A stretch of 11,983 nt of DNA, from assembly GCA_964196045.1 (NCBI GenBank), contig CAXMRH010000269.1, positions 1-11,983 on the forward strand. Reading direction: 5' to 3'. Positions 1 through 7,237 of this stretch are shown one piece after another. Positions within the stretch are counted from its first letter, which is position 1, and each line of letters begins with the position of its first letter. Source of the DNA: SHLQ01 sp964196045. Its GTDB lineage: Bacteria > Actinomycetota > Acidimicrobiia > Acidimicrobiales > SHLQ01. Both the position numbers and the translations under genes were made by a program. A model generated the notes under the pieces. That model was not told the DNA's origin. It saw only the letters and a program-made list of their open reading frames with translations, and made no database searches.

Positions 1-522
1 AAGGGAAAGATCGCTCCGGCACGTCAAGCTCGTCTTGGTCGTGCCTTGAGTCAGCTCGGCGATGGAGGTTGGGGGCCTCTCGTGAACGACCTTCTCGACG
101 GCACCCGTGGGGCGATTCCTCCCGAGATGATCGACGGCATCGTTGGCATCCTGCGTCGTTGGGAATGGGAGCAACGGCCAGGGTGGATCTGTCTGATGCC
201 GTCACGACGACATGGGGCTCTTCTCGATGCCATTGGCACGGAGATAAGTCGCGTCGGTTCGCTGCCGATCCACCACGCGCTCACGCGAAACCCCGAAGCC
301 GGCTGGCAGACAGATCAATCGAACAGCGCCTTCCAACTGGCGAACGTCTGGGGCCTGCTCGACATCGACGCGGCTGCCCTCCCCGACGAGCCCCTCCGAT
401 CGGCGCCAGTCCTTCTCCTCGATGACACCGCCGACAGCAGATGGACCATCACGGTCGCCGCACATCTCCTCCAAGAAGCCGGCAGCGGCCCCGTCCTCCC
501 TTTCGTCCTACAAGGCCGTTAA
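1..522 (+). CDS. RecQ-family ATP-dependent DNA helicase, C-terminal part (5' end outside window)
   Basis: The reading frame is open from base 1 and ends at TAA 520-522, giving 173 residues of a longer protein. A TTG at 46 lies inside the frame but is probably not the true start, because the preceding codons are also open. What is visible is not the helicase core. It is the tail found on many actinobacterial RecQ-like helicases: a phosphoribosyltransferase-like fold with the segment WICLMPSRRH, then APVLLLDDTADSRWTITVAA (the DD acidic motif of that fold), ending LPFVLQGR. RecQ helicases unwind DNA 3' to 5' in recombination and fork repair; the role of this tail is not established. Sitting directly upstream of recF is unusual, since dnaN is the normal neighbour. 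The family call is from recall of the tail motif and cannot be confirmed without the helicase domain; a free-standing phosphoribosyltransferase-like protein is the alternative. Confidence 0.7.
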   Translation, partial: KGKIAPARQARLGRALSQLGDGGWGPLVNDLLDGTRGAIPPEMIDGIVGILRRWEWEQRPGWICLMPSRRHGALLDAIGTEISRVGSLPIHHALTRNPEAGWQTDQSNSAFQLANVWGLLDIDAAALPDEPLRSAPVLLLDDTADSRWTITVAAHLLQEAGSGPVLPFVLQGR

Positions 523-542
523 CTCCCATAGTTTCACTCCTC

Positions 543-564
543 CAGCGATCGCAATCCATCGCTG
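543..564 (+). terminator. Hairpin downstream of recQ-like gene, possible terminator
   Basis: CAGCGAT (543-549) and ATCGCTG (558-564) form a perfect 7-bp stem with an 8-nt loop, 20 nt after the stop codon of the helicase gene. No T-run follows, so it would be an actinobacterial-type U-less terminator or an RNA-stabilising hairpin. Confidence 0.4.
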
Positions 565-690
565 AGCTTTGGATGCTCTGCGGACTGCCAGAGGCCGCGT
601 CACGCCTTCCGTCCCTCCGGGCTGGGGTGCTGGCGTTTGTTTGTGCGTATACATGTCAACGTGGGTCTGTACGACGACAACTTACGGCGT

Positions 691-773
691 AAGGGGTCAG
701 GCCCCTTTGCCCCAAATCGTTGATCTTTAAACAAAGCCACGGCGGTGTTACTCAAATAGGGGTCAGGCCCCTT
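691..773. repeat. REP-like palindromic doublet
   Basis: AGGGGTCAGGCCCCTT occurs exactly at 692-707 and again at 758-773, in the same orientation, 66 bp apart. Each copy folds as AGGGG/CCCCT around a TCAGG loop; the first is extended by one A on the left. Motifs of the GGGGTC-pyrimidine/purine-GACCCC kind are typical of REP sequences mobilised by REP-associated tyrosine transposases (general knowledge). No such transposase is in the window. A pair of hairpins also fits a bidirectional transcription stop. Confidence 0.6.
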
Positions 774-853
774 CCAAGTTGCCGTATGCGACGTTTCAGC
801 CCGCCACGGATGAAACTCGGTGAGCGCAGCGAACGGCGGAGAGCGGAGCTTGC

Positions 854-967
854 GTAGCGACCATGTGGGTTTCCGCGGTTCTCGACCGGAAGTGTCGAGG
901 AGTGAGCGGCGTAGCGACCATGTGGGTTTACCCGGATCTCGAGCGGAAGTGTCGAGGAGTGATCGCG
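854..967. repeat. Two tandem 57-bp direct repeats
   Basis: Unit 1 is 854-910 and unit 2 is 911-967. Both begin GTAGCGACCATGTGGGTTT, differ mainly in the next dozen bases, and share GCGGAAGTGTCGAGGAGTGA or a one-base variant. Each contains a small inverted repeat, CTCGA(C/G) with GTCGAG, around CGGAAGT. The period is a multiple of three, so at least two forward and two reverse frames remain open through both copies. The unit looks like an intergenic repeat family rather than coding sequence. It ends about 20 bp before the recF start. Confidence 0.8.
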
Positions 968-986
968 AAGCCGAGTGCGGATGTGA

Positions 987-2117
987 GTGGTTACGGTGGG
1001 GTTTGTGGAACAGGTCAGCTCGGCTCTCGTGCTCGAACGGCTCTGGCTGACGGACTTTCGATCCCATCCCGAGCTCGATCTGGCGTTCGCCCCCGGGATC
1101 ACGGCGCTTATCGGACCGAACGGGTCCGGCAAGACGAACATTGTGGAAGCGATCGCGTGGCTAGCCACGATGCGGTCGTTTCGAGGGGCGCCAACCGAGG
1201 CGTTGGTTCGCCTCGGAGCAGAGTCGGCCATTGCTCGGGCGCAGCTGCGCAGCGACCGGCGTGAGCTCTTGTTGGAGGCTGAACTGCCTCGGAGTGGTCG
1301 TGCACGGATACAGATGAACCGGCAGCGCGTGAGTCGTGCCCGCGACCTCCTTGGTGTCATGTCCGTGACCGTGTTCGCTCCAGATGACCTCGAGATGATC
1401 AAGGGTTCGCCTGGTGAACGTCGTGACTACATCGACCAGGTCGTGGTCGGGTTACACCCGAAGAACGACGCCGTGCGTACACAAGTCGACAAGGTGCTGA
1501 AGCAACGGAACGCCTTGTTGAAGGGCGTACATGGTCGTTTGGGCGGCGATGCGGCGTTCACACTCGACGTTTGGGATGCAAAGCTTGCGAAGGCGGGCGA
1601 TGAACTCGGCGACCTCCGTGCAGCGGCCCTCGAGCGGCTCGCCCCTCTCGTGAGTGACGCGTTGGAAGCTGTCGCCGGGGGTTCCCATGAAGTCAGCCTT
1701 CGCTACGTCGCTCCCTGGCACGAGATCGGGCTTCAGGAGGCCTTGATCGTGGCGCGCACTGACGACGTGCGACGTGGCGTGACGACGGTTGGTCCACATC
1801 GAGACGAAATCGAGATCCTGCTAAACGGAATGCCCGCTCGGATTCAGGCTTCACAAGGTGAGCAGCGTTCGCTCGCTCTGGCGCTACGCCTCGCTGGCCA
1901 CGAATTGGTTCGGGTCACGACTGGGGTGGCGCCTCTGCTAGTGCTTGACGATGTGTTCTCGGAATTGGACGACAACAGGTCGGCGGCGCTTGTTGCCGCC
2001 CTCCCGTCTGGCCAGACGCTTCTCACCTCCGCGATCGATCTTCCTCCCGGTGCAGACGCAGATTCCACTATTCGTCTCGATGGCGACCGACCGGAAGTGT
2101 CCCATGTCCTGGCGTGA
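987..2117 (+). CDS. recF: DNA replication and repair protein RecF
   Basis: RecF is an SMC/ABC-like ATPase that binds ssDNA-dsDNA junctions at gaps and, with RecO and RecR, loads RecA. The protein is 376 residues, normal for the family. Visible motifs are the N-terminal LERLWLTDFRSHPEL strand, Walker A GPNGSGKT (residues 43-50), the DYIDQ segment after the first arm, the ABC signature SQGEQRSLALALRLAGHE (from residue 289) and Walker B LLVLDDVFSELDD (from residue 317). The start is uncertain: GTG 987, GTG 996, GTG 1005 and GTG 1029 all fit. GTG 1005 is preceded by GGTGGGG, and GTG 1029 gives an N-terminus closest to the usual RecF. An ATG-TGA minimal start-stop pair (981-986) sits directly before GTG 987 in the same frame. 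The 3' end overlaps dciA by 14 nt, so the two are translationally linked. Confidence 0.95.
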   Translation: MVTVGFVEQVSSALVLERLWLTDFRSHPELDLAFAPGITALIGPNGSGKTNIVEAIAWLATMRSFRGAPTEALVRLGAESAIARAQLRSDRRELLLEAELPRSGRARIQMNRQRVSRARDLLGVMSVTVFAPDDLEMIKGSPGERRDYIDQVVVGLHPKNDAVRTQVDKVLKQRNALLKGVHGRLGGDAAFTLDVWDAKLAKAGDELGDLRAAALERLAPLVSDALEAVAGGSHEVSLRYVAPWHEIGLQEALIVARTDDVRRGVTTVGPHRDEIEILLNGMPARIQASQGEQRSLALALRLAGHELVRVTTGVAPLLVLDDVFSELDDNRSAALVAALPSGQTLLTSAIDLPPGADADSTIRLDGDRPEVSHVLA

Positions 2118-2430
2118 TCATCCGTTTCGTCGTTACCGCGATGGCCCGCAACCGATGAGTCGAGGCGTGGAACGCGTCATGAAGCACCTCGACGCTCCCA
2201 GGGTGGGTGTTGTCGAGAGCATATTCAACGAGTGGCCGCGGCTGGCAGGCGAAGTGATCGCCGCACATTCGACGCCACAAAAAGTCGTCAACGGGGTCCT
2301 TCACCTCGAAGTGGACGACCCTGCTTGGGCGAGCGAGATGCAGTGGATGAGCGAGGAGCTCTTGCGACGGGTTTCGACCATGCTCGAGACCGTGGAGATC
2401 ACCGAGATCAAGGTTCACTTGTCGCGCTGA
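2104..2430 (+). CDS. dciA: DUF721 / DciA-family replicative helicase loader
   Basis: This 108-residue protein belongs to the DUF721 family, known as DciA, the ancestral bacterial loader of the replicative helicase DnaB. Support comes from its place between recF and gyrB, where actinobacteria carry this gene, and from the family's features: VESIFNEWPRLAGEVIAAHSTP near residues 37-57 (the W...G..IA..S.P pattern), followed by GVLHLEVDDPAWASEMQWM and a C-terminal helix/strand ending EITEIKVHLSR. I chose ATG 2104 because it starts just before the conserved part, lies in the last codons of recF (14-nt overlap) and has GGAAG about 9 nt upstream. The frame is open further upstream inside recF, but that part reads as noise. 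A small hairpin follows the stop codon. The gene symbol rests on the DUF721-DciA equation; helicase loading has not been shown for this particular protein. Confidence 0.88.
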   Translation: MSWRDHPFRRYRDGPQPMSRGVERVMKHLDAPRVGVVESIFNEWPRLAGEVIAAHSTPQKVVNGVLHLEVDDPAWASEMQWMSEELLRRVSTMLETVEITEIKVHLSR

Positions 2431-2434
2431 TGAA

Positions 2435-2450
2435 GGTTGATTTTTCAACC
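2435..2450 (+). terminator. Small hairpin after dciA
   Basis: GGTTGA (2435-2440), TTTT, TCAACC (2445-2450) form a perfect 6-bp stem with a 4-nt loop, 4 nt after the dciA stop. No U-tract follows and the stem is only half GC, so it would be a weak terminator or attenuator at best. An operator half-site pair is also possible. Confidence 0.3.
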
Positions 2451-2514
2451 GAAACTGGCCCTCATCGAAGCTTGCGAAGTATGCGCCGAGTGCGCTCAAG
2501 ATGTCACCCCTCGG

Positions 2515-2538
2515 TGGTACAATTACATTGTCGTAATT
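2515..2538 (+). promoter_or_regulatory. Candidate gyrB promoter with overlapping palindrome
   Basis: TGGTACAAT (2515-2523) matches an extended -10 element (TGn followed by TAnnnT) in an otherwise GC-rich gap. No good -35 is seen 16-18 nt upstream, which an extended -10 could compensate for. The inverted repeat AATTAC-ATTGTC-GTAATT (2521-2538) overlaps the -10 and is centred near the expected start site around 2530. The resulting leader would be about 110 nt before the gyrB start at 2640. Confidence 0.4.
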
Positions 2539-2625
2539 TTGCCTGATCAGCCGGTCGTCACCAGCGTCCGAACGCGAGTGATCGCAGCTCTACGGCACCG
2601 ATCAGCAGATCAAAAACTCGCGACT

Positions 2626-2632
2626 GGAAAGG
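2626..2632 (+). promoter_or_regulatory. gyrB ribosome-binding site
   Basis: GGAAAGG lies 7 nt before the TTG at 2640 and decides that start: it is the only purine-rich site at correct spacing, and translation from TTG gives the usual GyrB N-terminus (YGAEDITVLEGLEAVRKRPG). Confidence 0.65.
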
Positions 2633-2639
2633 TCACGCC

Positions 2640-4583
2640 TTGAGCGACGACACAAGTTCGTATGGTGCAGAAGACATCACGGTTCTCGAAGGGCTTGAGG
2701 CCGTTCGCAAGCGTCCCGGTATGTACATCGGATCCACCGGACCGACCGGTCTGCACCACCTCGTCTATGAGGTCGTGGACAACTCGGTCGACGAGGCGAT
2801 GGCCGGATACTGCTCCCTGATCGAGGTCATTCTCCACCCGGATGGCTCGGCGGAGGTTCACGACGATGGTCGAGGCATCCCGACCGATGAGCATGCGAAA
2901 TTTGAAGGCCTGTCAGCAGCCGAGGTCGTTATGACCGTCCTGCATGCCGGCGGCAAGTTCGGCGACGGGGGCTACAAAGTCTCCGGTGGTCTCCACGGGG
3001 TTGGCATTTCGGTCGTCAACGCGTTGAGCAGCAAGGTGCAGGTCGAGATCGATCGGCAGGGCAAGCACCACTACATGGACTTCACCGATGGCGGCGGCAT
3101 CGATACAAAGCTCGAGGTTCGTGGCGATGCGCCCGATGGCCGTACGGGTACCTCGGTTCGGTTCTGGCCCGACGAAACGATCTTCGACGAGGTCGATTTT
3201 CGGGCGCAGACTCTGCTCGACCGCTTCCAGATGATGGCGTTCTTGAACCGCGGTCTTCGGATTCGGTTCAAGGACCTGCGTCGCGCCGAGCCACACGAAG
3301 ATGCGAACGAAGAAGGCTGGATCGAATTCCATTACGAAGGCGGCATCATCGATTTCGTGCGCCACGTCAACCAGGCGAAAGAGGCGCTGTTCGCAAAGGT
3401 CGGTTACTACGACGTCGAAGAAGAAGAGCAGGAGGTCGAGGTGGCCTTCCAGTGGAACACCGGTTTCAACTCGGACGGTTTGCACAGCTTCGCCAATGGC
3501 ATCACGACCGGCGGCGGCGGGATGCACGAGACGGGTTTCCGCTCGGCGCTCACTCGCACGATCAACAAGTATGGCAAGGACAAGAACCTGCTCAAGGATT
3601 CTGAGGATCTCTCCGGCGACGACGTTCGTGAGGGTCTGACGGCGATCATCTCGGTGCGGTTGCAGGATCCGCAATTCGAAGGTCAGACCAAGGACAAGCT
3701 TGGAAACGTGTCCGTGCGTTCGATGGTCGAGAAGGCGACGAACGAGAAGCTCGCCGAATGGCTCGAAGAGAACCCGGCCGAGGGCAAGCTGATTATCAAC
3801 AAGTCCATCGCGGCACAACGAGCTCGGGAAGCCGCTCGTGCGGCACGAGACACGATCCGCAACAAGACCGCTCTCGACGGTGCGGGGATGCCAGAGAAGC
3901 TGAAGGACTGCAGCTCCAAGGATCCTCGAGAGCGCGAAATCTTCATCGTGGAGGGCGATTCGGCGGGCGGATCGGCTATCCAGGCTCGCGATCCGCGGAC
4001 GATGGCGATCCTTCCTATCCGAGGCAAGATCCTGAATGTCGAGCGGGCTCGCCTCGACAAGATGCTCAAGAACCAGGAAGTGCAGACGCTCACTCAGGCA
4101 ATCGGCGCTGGTATTGGCGATGAGTTCGACATCGACAAGATCCGCTACCACAAGGTCATCCTGCTTGCTGACGCCGATGTCGACGGCAGCCACATCCGCA
4201 CCCTGTTGCTGACGTTCTTCTTCCGGCAGATGCGCGAGCTCGTCGAGAACAACCACATCTACATCGCCCAGCCGCCGCTCTATTCGACCAACGTGGGCAA
4301 GAGCAAGGTGTACCTCAAGGACGATCGTGAAAAGGACGCCTGGCTCGAGGAGCATCCGAACCACAAGAAGGACTTCCAACGCCTGAAAGGCCTGGGCGAG
4401 ATGCAATGGCAAGAGCTCGCTGAGACCACGATGAACCCGGGGGACCGGACCCTCTTGCAAGTGTCGGTCGAGACCGCAGCCATGGCCGACGAAGTCTTCA
4501 GCACGCTGATGGGCGAGGACGTGTCCCGCCGCAAACACTTCATCCAAACGAACGCCAAAGACGTTCGCTTCCTGGATATCTAG
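2640..4583 (+). CDS. gyrB: DNA gyrase subunit B
   Basis: GyrB supplies the ATPase and TOPRIM parts of the A2B2 gyrase, which introduces negative supercoils into DNA. The protein is 647 residues, the usual size for gyrases without the large proteobacterial insert. The GHKL ATPase domain shows EVVDNSVDEAMAGY (catalytic Glu44, Mg-binding Asn48), DDGRGIP (Asp75 region), GGLHGVGISVVNAL and the QTKDKLGN loop (residues 349-356). The TOPRIM domain shows FIVEGDSAGGSA (Glu438), LPIRGKILNVERARLDKML and LLADADVDGSHIR (Asp511, Asp513, Asp515). The tail contains KGLGEMQWQELAETTMNPG and ends DVRFLDI. Translation starts at TTG 2640, supported by the SD at 2626-2632. gyrA follows 14 nt later, so the two are almost certainly one operon. 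ParE is the alternative paralogue, but the position between recF/dciA and gyrA makes gyrB near certain. Confidence 0.98.
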   Translation: MSDDTSSYGAEDITVLEGLEAVRKRPGMYIGSTGPTGLHHLVYEVVDNSVDEAMAGYCSLIEVILHPDGSAEVHDDGRGIPTDEHAKFEGLSAAEVVMTVLHAGGKFGDGGYKVSGGLHGVGISVVNALSSKVQVEIDRQGKHHYMDFTDGGGIDTKLEVRGDAPDGRTGTSVRFWPDETIFDEVDFRAQTLLDRFQMMAFLNRGLRIRFKDLRRAEPHEDANEEGWIEFHYEGGIIDFVRHVNQAKEALFAKVGYYDVEEEEQEVEVAFQWNTGFNSDGLHSFANGITTGGGGMHETGFRSALTRTINKYGKDKNLLKDSEDLSGDDVREGLTAIISVRLQDPQFEGQTKDKLGNVSVRSMVEKATNEKLAEWLEENPAEGKLIINKSIAAQRAREAARAARDTIRNKTALDGAGMPEKLKDCSSKDPREREIFIVEGDSAGGSAIQARDPRTMAILPIRGKILNVERARLDKMLKNQEVQTLTQAIGAGIGDEFDIDKIRYHKVILLADADVDGSHIRTLLLTFFFRQMRELVENNHIYIAQPPLYSTNVGKSKVYLKDDREKDAWLEEHPNHKKDFQRLKGLGEMQWQELAETTMNPGDRTLLQVSVETAAMADEVFSTLMGEDVSRRKHFIQTNAKDVRFLDI

Positions 4584-4590
4584 GAGAGGG
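4582..4590 (+). promoter_or_regulatory. gyrA ribosome-binding site overlapping gyrB stop
   Basis: AGGAGAGGG begins on the second base of the gyrB stop codon (TAG 4581-4583) and ends 7 nt before TTG 4598. Terminating and initiating ribosomes would meet here, which should keep GyrA and GyrB synthesis linked. It supports TTG 4598 as the gyrA start. Confidence 0.75.
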
Positions 4591-4597
4591 CAGAAGA

Positions 4598-7174
4598 TTG
4601 TCTGATATCACCGACTCCGGCGACGGCGCTCAGTTCGCTATCGAACCCATCGACATCCAAGAGGAGATGGAGCGTTCGTTCCTGGACTACGCGATGTCGG
4701 TCATTGTTTCGCGCGCCCTTCCCGACGTGCGCGACGGTTTGAAGCCTGTTCATCGCCGCATCTTGTGGGCCATGGATGAGCTCAACGCCAACCCCGATCG
4801 TCCAACGATGAAGTCGGCCCGCGTAACCGGCGAGGTCATGGGCAAGTATCACCCGCACGGCGACTCGGCGATCTACGACTCGCTCGTTCGAATGGCGCAG
4901 GATTTCTCCTTACGCCATCGCCTGATCGAACCGCAGGGCAACTTCGGGTACACACCCGACGACTCGCCAGCCGCAGCGAGATACACCGAGTGCCGCCTCG
5001 ATCCGCTGGCCCTGCGTCTCTTGGCCGACATCGGCGAGAACACCGTCGACTTCGTCGACAACTACTCCGGCGAGTTCTCTGAGCCCGAAGTTCTGCCTGC
5101 GCGCTTCCCAAATCTCTTGGTCAATGGCAGCCAAGGCATCGCCGTCGGTATGGCGACCAACATCCCGCCGCACAACTTGGGCGAAATCATCGACGCAACC
5201 TTGCATCTGATTGACAACCCCGACGCCGAGCCGGGCGATCTTATGCAGTTCGTCAAAGGCCCAGATTTTCCGACCGGTGGCCTCATCATGGGCCGTGCGG
5301 GTATTGCCGAGGCGTACCGAACGGGCAAGGGCAGTATCAAGATGCGGGCCAAGGCCGACATCGTCGAGGGCAAAACCAACGACACGATCGTGGTTACCGA
5401 GTTGCCCTATCAGGTGAGCCCAAACTCGGTCTTCGCCAAGATCAAGGAGCTTCTCGCAGCCAAGGAGCTTGACGGCATTGCCGACATCAACGACTTCTCG
5501 TCGAAGGGTGAGACTCGCATCGAGATCAAACTCAAGAGAGATGCCCCGGCCTTGGTTGTGCTCAACAACCTGTACAAGCGCACGCCGTTGCAGACATCGT
5601 TCGGCATGAACGCTGTGGCGCTCGTCGACGGCGTCCCTCGCACGCTCAACCTGCGCGAACTACTCGTGCCCTACATCAAGCACCAGGTCGAGGTCATCAC
5701 GCGTCGCAGCCAGTTCCGGCTCGACAAGGCGCTGGCCCGTGCGCACATTCTCGAAGGGTTGATCAAGGCGCTCGATCTCATCGACGAGATCATCGCAGCT
5801 ATTCGCGCATCGGAGGACAAGTCCAACGCACGTGAAGCGCTCATGGCGACTCCCTTCGAGTTCTCCGAGATCCAGGCGAATCACATCCTGGACATGCCGT
5901 TGAGCCGGCTCACCCGTCTCGGTCGGGCGACTCTCGACGAAGAGATGGCCGAGTTGCGAGTAGCAATAGCGGAGCTCGAAGCGATCTTGAACGACGAAGG
6001 CAGGCTCCACGAAGTGATGAAGGAGCAGCTCGCCGAGGTAAAGGAAGAGGTCGCCGATCCTCGCCGATCCGTGCTCATGCACGATCCCGGTGAGATAGAC
6101 ATCGAAGATCTCATCGATGACGAGGATCTCGTCTTCACCATGTCCGCTGGCGGATATGTCAAGACCATGTCGATCGATGAGTTCCGCACGCAGAGTCGCG
6201 GTGGTCGCGGGGTTGCCGGGGCGAACCTCAAGGACGACGACTACGTCGTCAACATGATCCACACCACTGCGCATGCCTATCTGCTGTTCTTTAGCAACCG
6301 GGGCAAGGTGTACCGGCTCAAGGCCCACCAGATTCCGATGACGAGCCGGACGGCCCGCGGGACGGCGATCGTCAACCTGTTGCAGCTGCAACCTGACGAG
6401 ACGATTCGGGCAATCATCGACACTCGCGACTACGAGACAAACAGATATTTGTTCTTCGCAACGAAGCTCGGCCGGGTCAAGAAGACGCAGTTCACAGCCT
6501 ACGACTCGAATCTCAAGGCCGGCCTCATCGCCATCAAGTTGAACGATGACGACGAGCTAATGGACGTCATCCCGCTGAATGAGGGCGAGGACGTCTTCCT
6601 CGTCTCGCAGAACGGACAGACCATTCGCTTCGACGAAAACGCGGTACGCCCGATGGGCCGTACGGCCGCTGGGGTTCGCGGAATGAAATTCCGCGCGAGC
6701 GACGAACTGGTGGCCTGCGCTCGAGCTCAGGACGATACGCGACTCCTCATCATCACGAGCGAGGGGTACGGCAAACAGAGTGAGCTCGAGCAGTACCCAA
6801 TCAAAGGCCGCGGTGGTCTTGGCGTTCGTGGAATCCGTGTCAACGATAAGAAGGGCAAGGTCGTCGCAGCGTTCATGGTGGGCGAAGGCGAAGAGATCAT
6901 GCTCATTGGTGACGGTGGCACGTTGATTCGAACCGCAGTCGACAACATCTCGATCCAAGGGCGCGACGCTTCTGGCGTTCGGGTGATGAACGTGACCGAA
7001 GGTCATCAGGTCGCTGCGGTGGCTCGAGTCCTGGCCAGCGACGAGGAAGACAACGAGCCGGAGTCTGGCGACGACGACGACGGCTTCGAACAGAGTGCTG
7101 ACGAGGTCGGTACGGACGAGACGCCCTTCAACGAGACGCACTCCGACGAGACGAACATGAGCGAAGAGGAATAG
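4598..7174 (+). CDS. gyrA: DNA gyrase subunit A
   Basis: GyrA carries the breakage-reunion centre and the DNA-wrapping C-terminal domain of gyrase. The protein is 858 residues, starting at TTG. The quinolone-resistance region reads KYHPHGDSAIYDSLVRMAQ with Ser90 and Asp94. The catalytic tyrosine is Tyr129 in AARYTECR; this numbering coincides with that of the Mycobacterium tuberculosis protein, which has Ala at 90. The winged-helix/tower region and coiled-coil arms run to about 495, with NHILDMPLSRLTRL at the gate. The C-terminal beta-pinwheel begins near 510. Its GyrA box reads QSRGGRG (532-538), with Ser where Arg or Lys is usual, and a related KGRGGLG occurs at 736-742. Residues 813-858 form a very acidic tail (DDDDGFEQ, DETPFNETHSDET, SEEE). 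The intact box and pinwheel argue for gyrase rather than ParC. Confidence 0.98.
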   Translation: MSDITDSGDGAQFAIEPIDIQEEMERSFLDYAMSVIVSRALPDVRDGLKPVHRRILWAMDELNANPDRPTMKSARVTGEVMGKYHPHGDSAIYDSLVRMAQDFSLRHRLIEPQGNFGYTPDDSPAAARYTECRLDPLALRLLADIGENTVDFVDNYSGEFSEPEVLPARFPNLLVNGSQGIAVGMATNIPPHNLGEIIDATLHLIDNPDAEPGDLMQFVKGPDFPTGGLIMGRAGIAEAYRTGKGSIKMRAKADIVEGKTNDTIVVTELPYQVSPNSVFAKIKELLAAKELDGIADINDFSSKGETRIEIKLKRDAPALVVLNNLYKRTPLQTSFGMNAVALVDGVPRTLNLRELLVPYIKHQVEVITRRSQFRLDKALARAHILEGLIKALDLIDEIIAAIRASEDKSNAREALMATPFEFSEIQANHILDMPLSRLTRLGRATLDEEMAELRVAIAELEAILNDEGRLHEVMKEQLAEVKEEVADPRRSVLMHDPGEIDIEDLIDDEDLVFTMSAGGYVKTMSIDEFRTQSRGGRGVAGANLKDDDYVVNMIHTTAHAYLLFFSNRGKVYRLKAHQIPMTSRTARGTAIVNLLQLQPDETIRAIIDTRDYETNRYLFFATKLGRVKKTQFTAYDSNLKAGLIAIKLNDDDELMDVIPLNEGEDVFLVSQNGQTIRFDENAVRPMGRTAAGVRGMKFRASDELVACARAQDDTRLLIITSEGYGKQSELEQYPIKGRGGLGVRGIRVNDKKGKVVAAFMVGEGEEIMLIGDGGTLIRTAVDNISIQGRDASGVRVMNVTEGHQVAAVARVLASDEEDNEPESGDDDDGFEQSADEVGTDETPFNETHSDETNMSEEE

Positions 7175-7237
7175 TCTCGCCGACAACGACTTCCCCCGTC
7201 GCATGACGCTCCACTCGAGAGCACTGGAACACCGGAC

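Larger units (their letters stand above)
523..986. other. Gene-free, repeat-rich gap between recQ-like gene and recF
   Basis: I see no convincing gene in this 464-bp stretch. Several frames on both strands stay open across it, but their products are low-complexity Arg/Ser-rich sequences without any recognisable domain. That is what a 57-bp (3 x 19) GC-rich tandem repeat produces in any frame. It contains, in order, a hairpin after the helicase gene, a REP-like doublet, a short inverted repeat (GTTTCA 793-798 with TGAAAC 811-816), and two 57-bp tandem units. Any recF promoter must lie inside or between these repeats. Confidence 0.7.

Noticed and set aside
691..967. CRISPR array considered for the repeat region
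   Set aside because: There are only two copies of each repeat, the 57-bp units are directly adjacent without spacers, and no cas genes are present.
752..1402. Long reverse-strand open frame across the repeats and the start of recF
   Set aside because: It lies antisense to the conserved RecF ATPase region, its product is Arg/Ser-rich without a domain, and the open frame is explained by the stop-free repeats and by GC-rich codon structure of recF.
2437..2643. 68-codon forward frame in the dciA-gyrB gap
   Set aside because: It starts inside a hairpin, has no SD, contains the promoter-like element and overlaps the gyrB start; the product resembles nothing.
2913..4547. 544-codon reverse-strand open frame within gyrB
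   Set aside because: It is a shadow of the highly conserved gyrB reading frame; composition is typical of antisense frames in GC-rich genes and no domain is visible.
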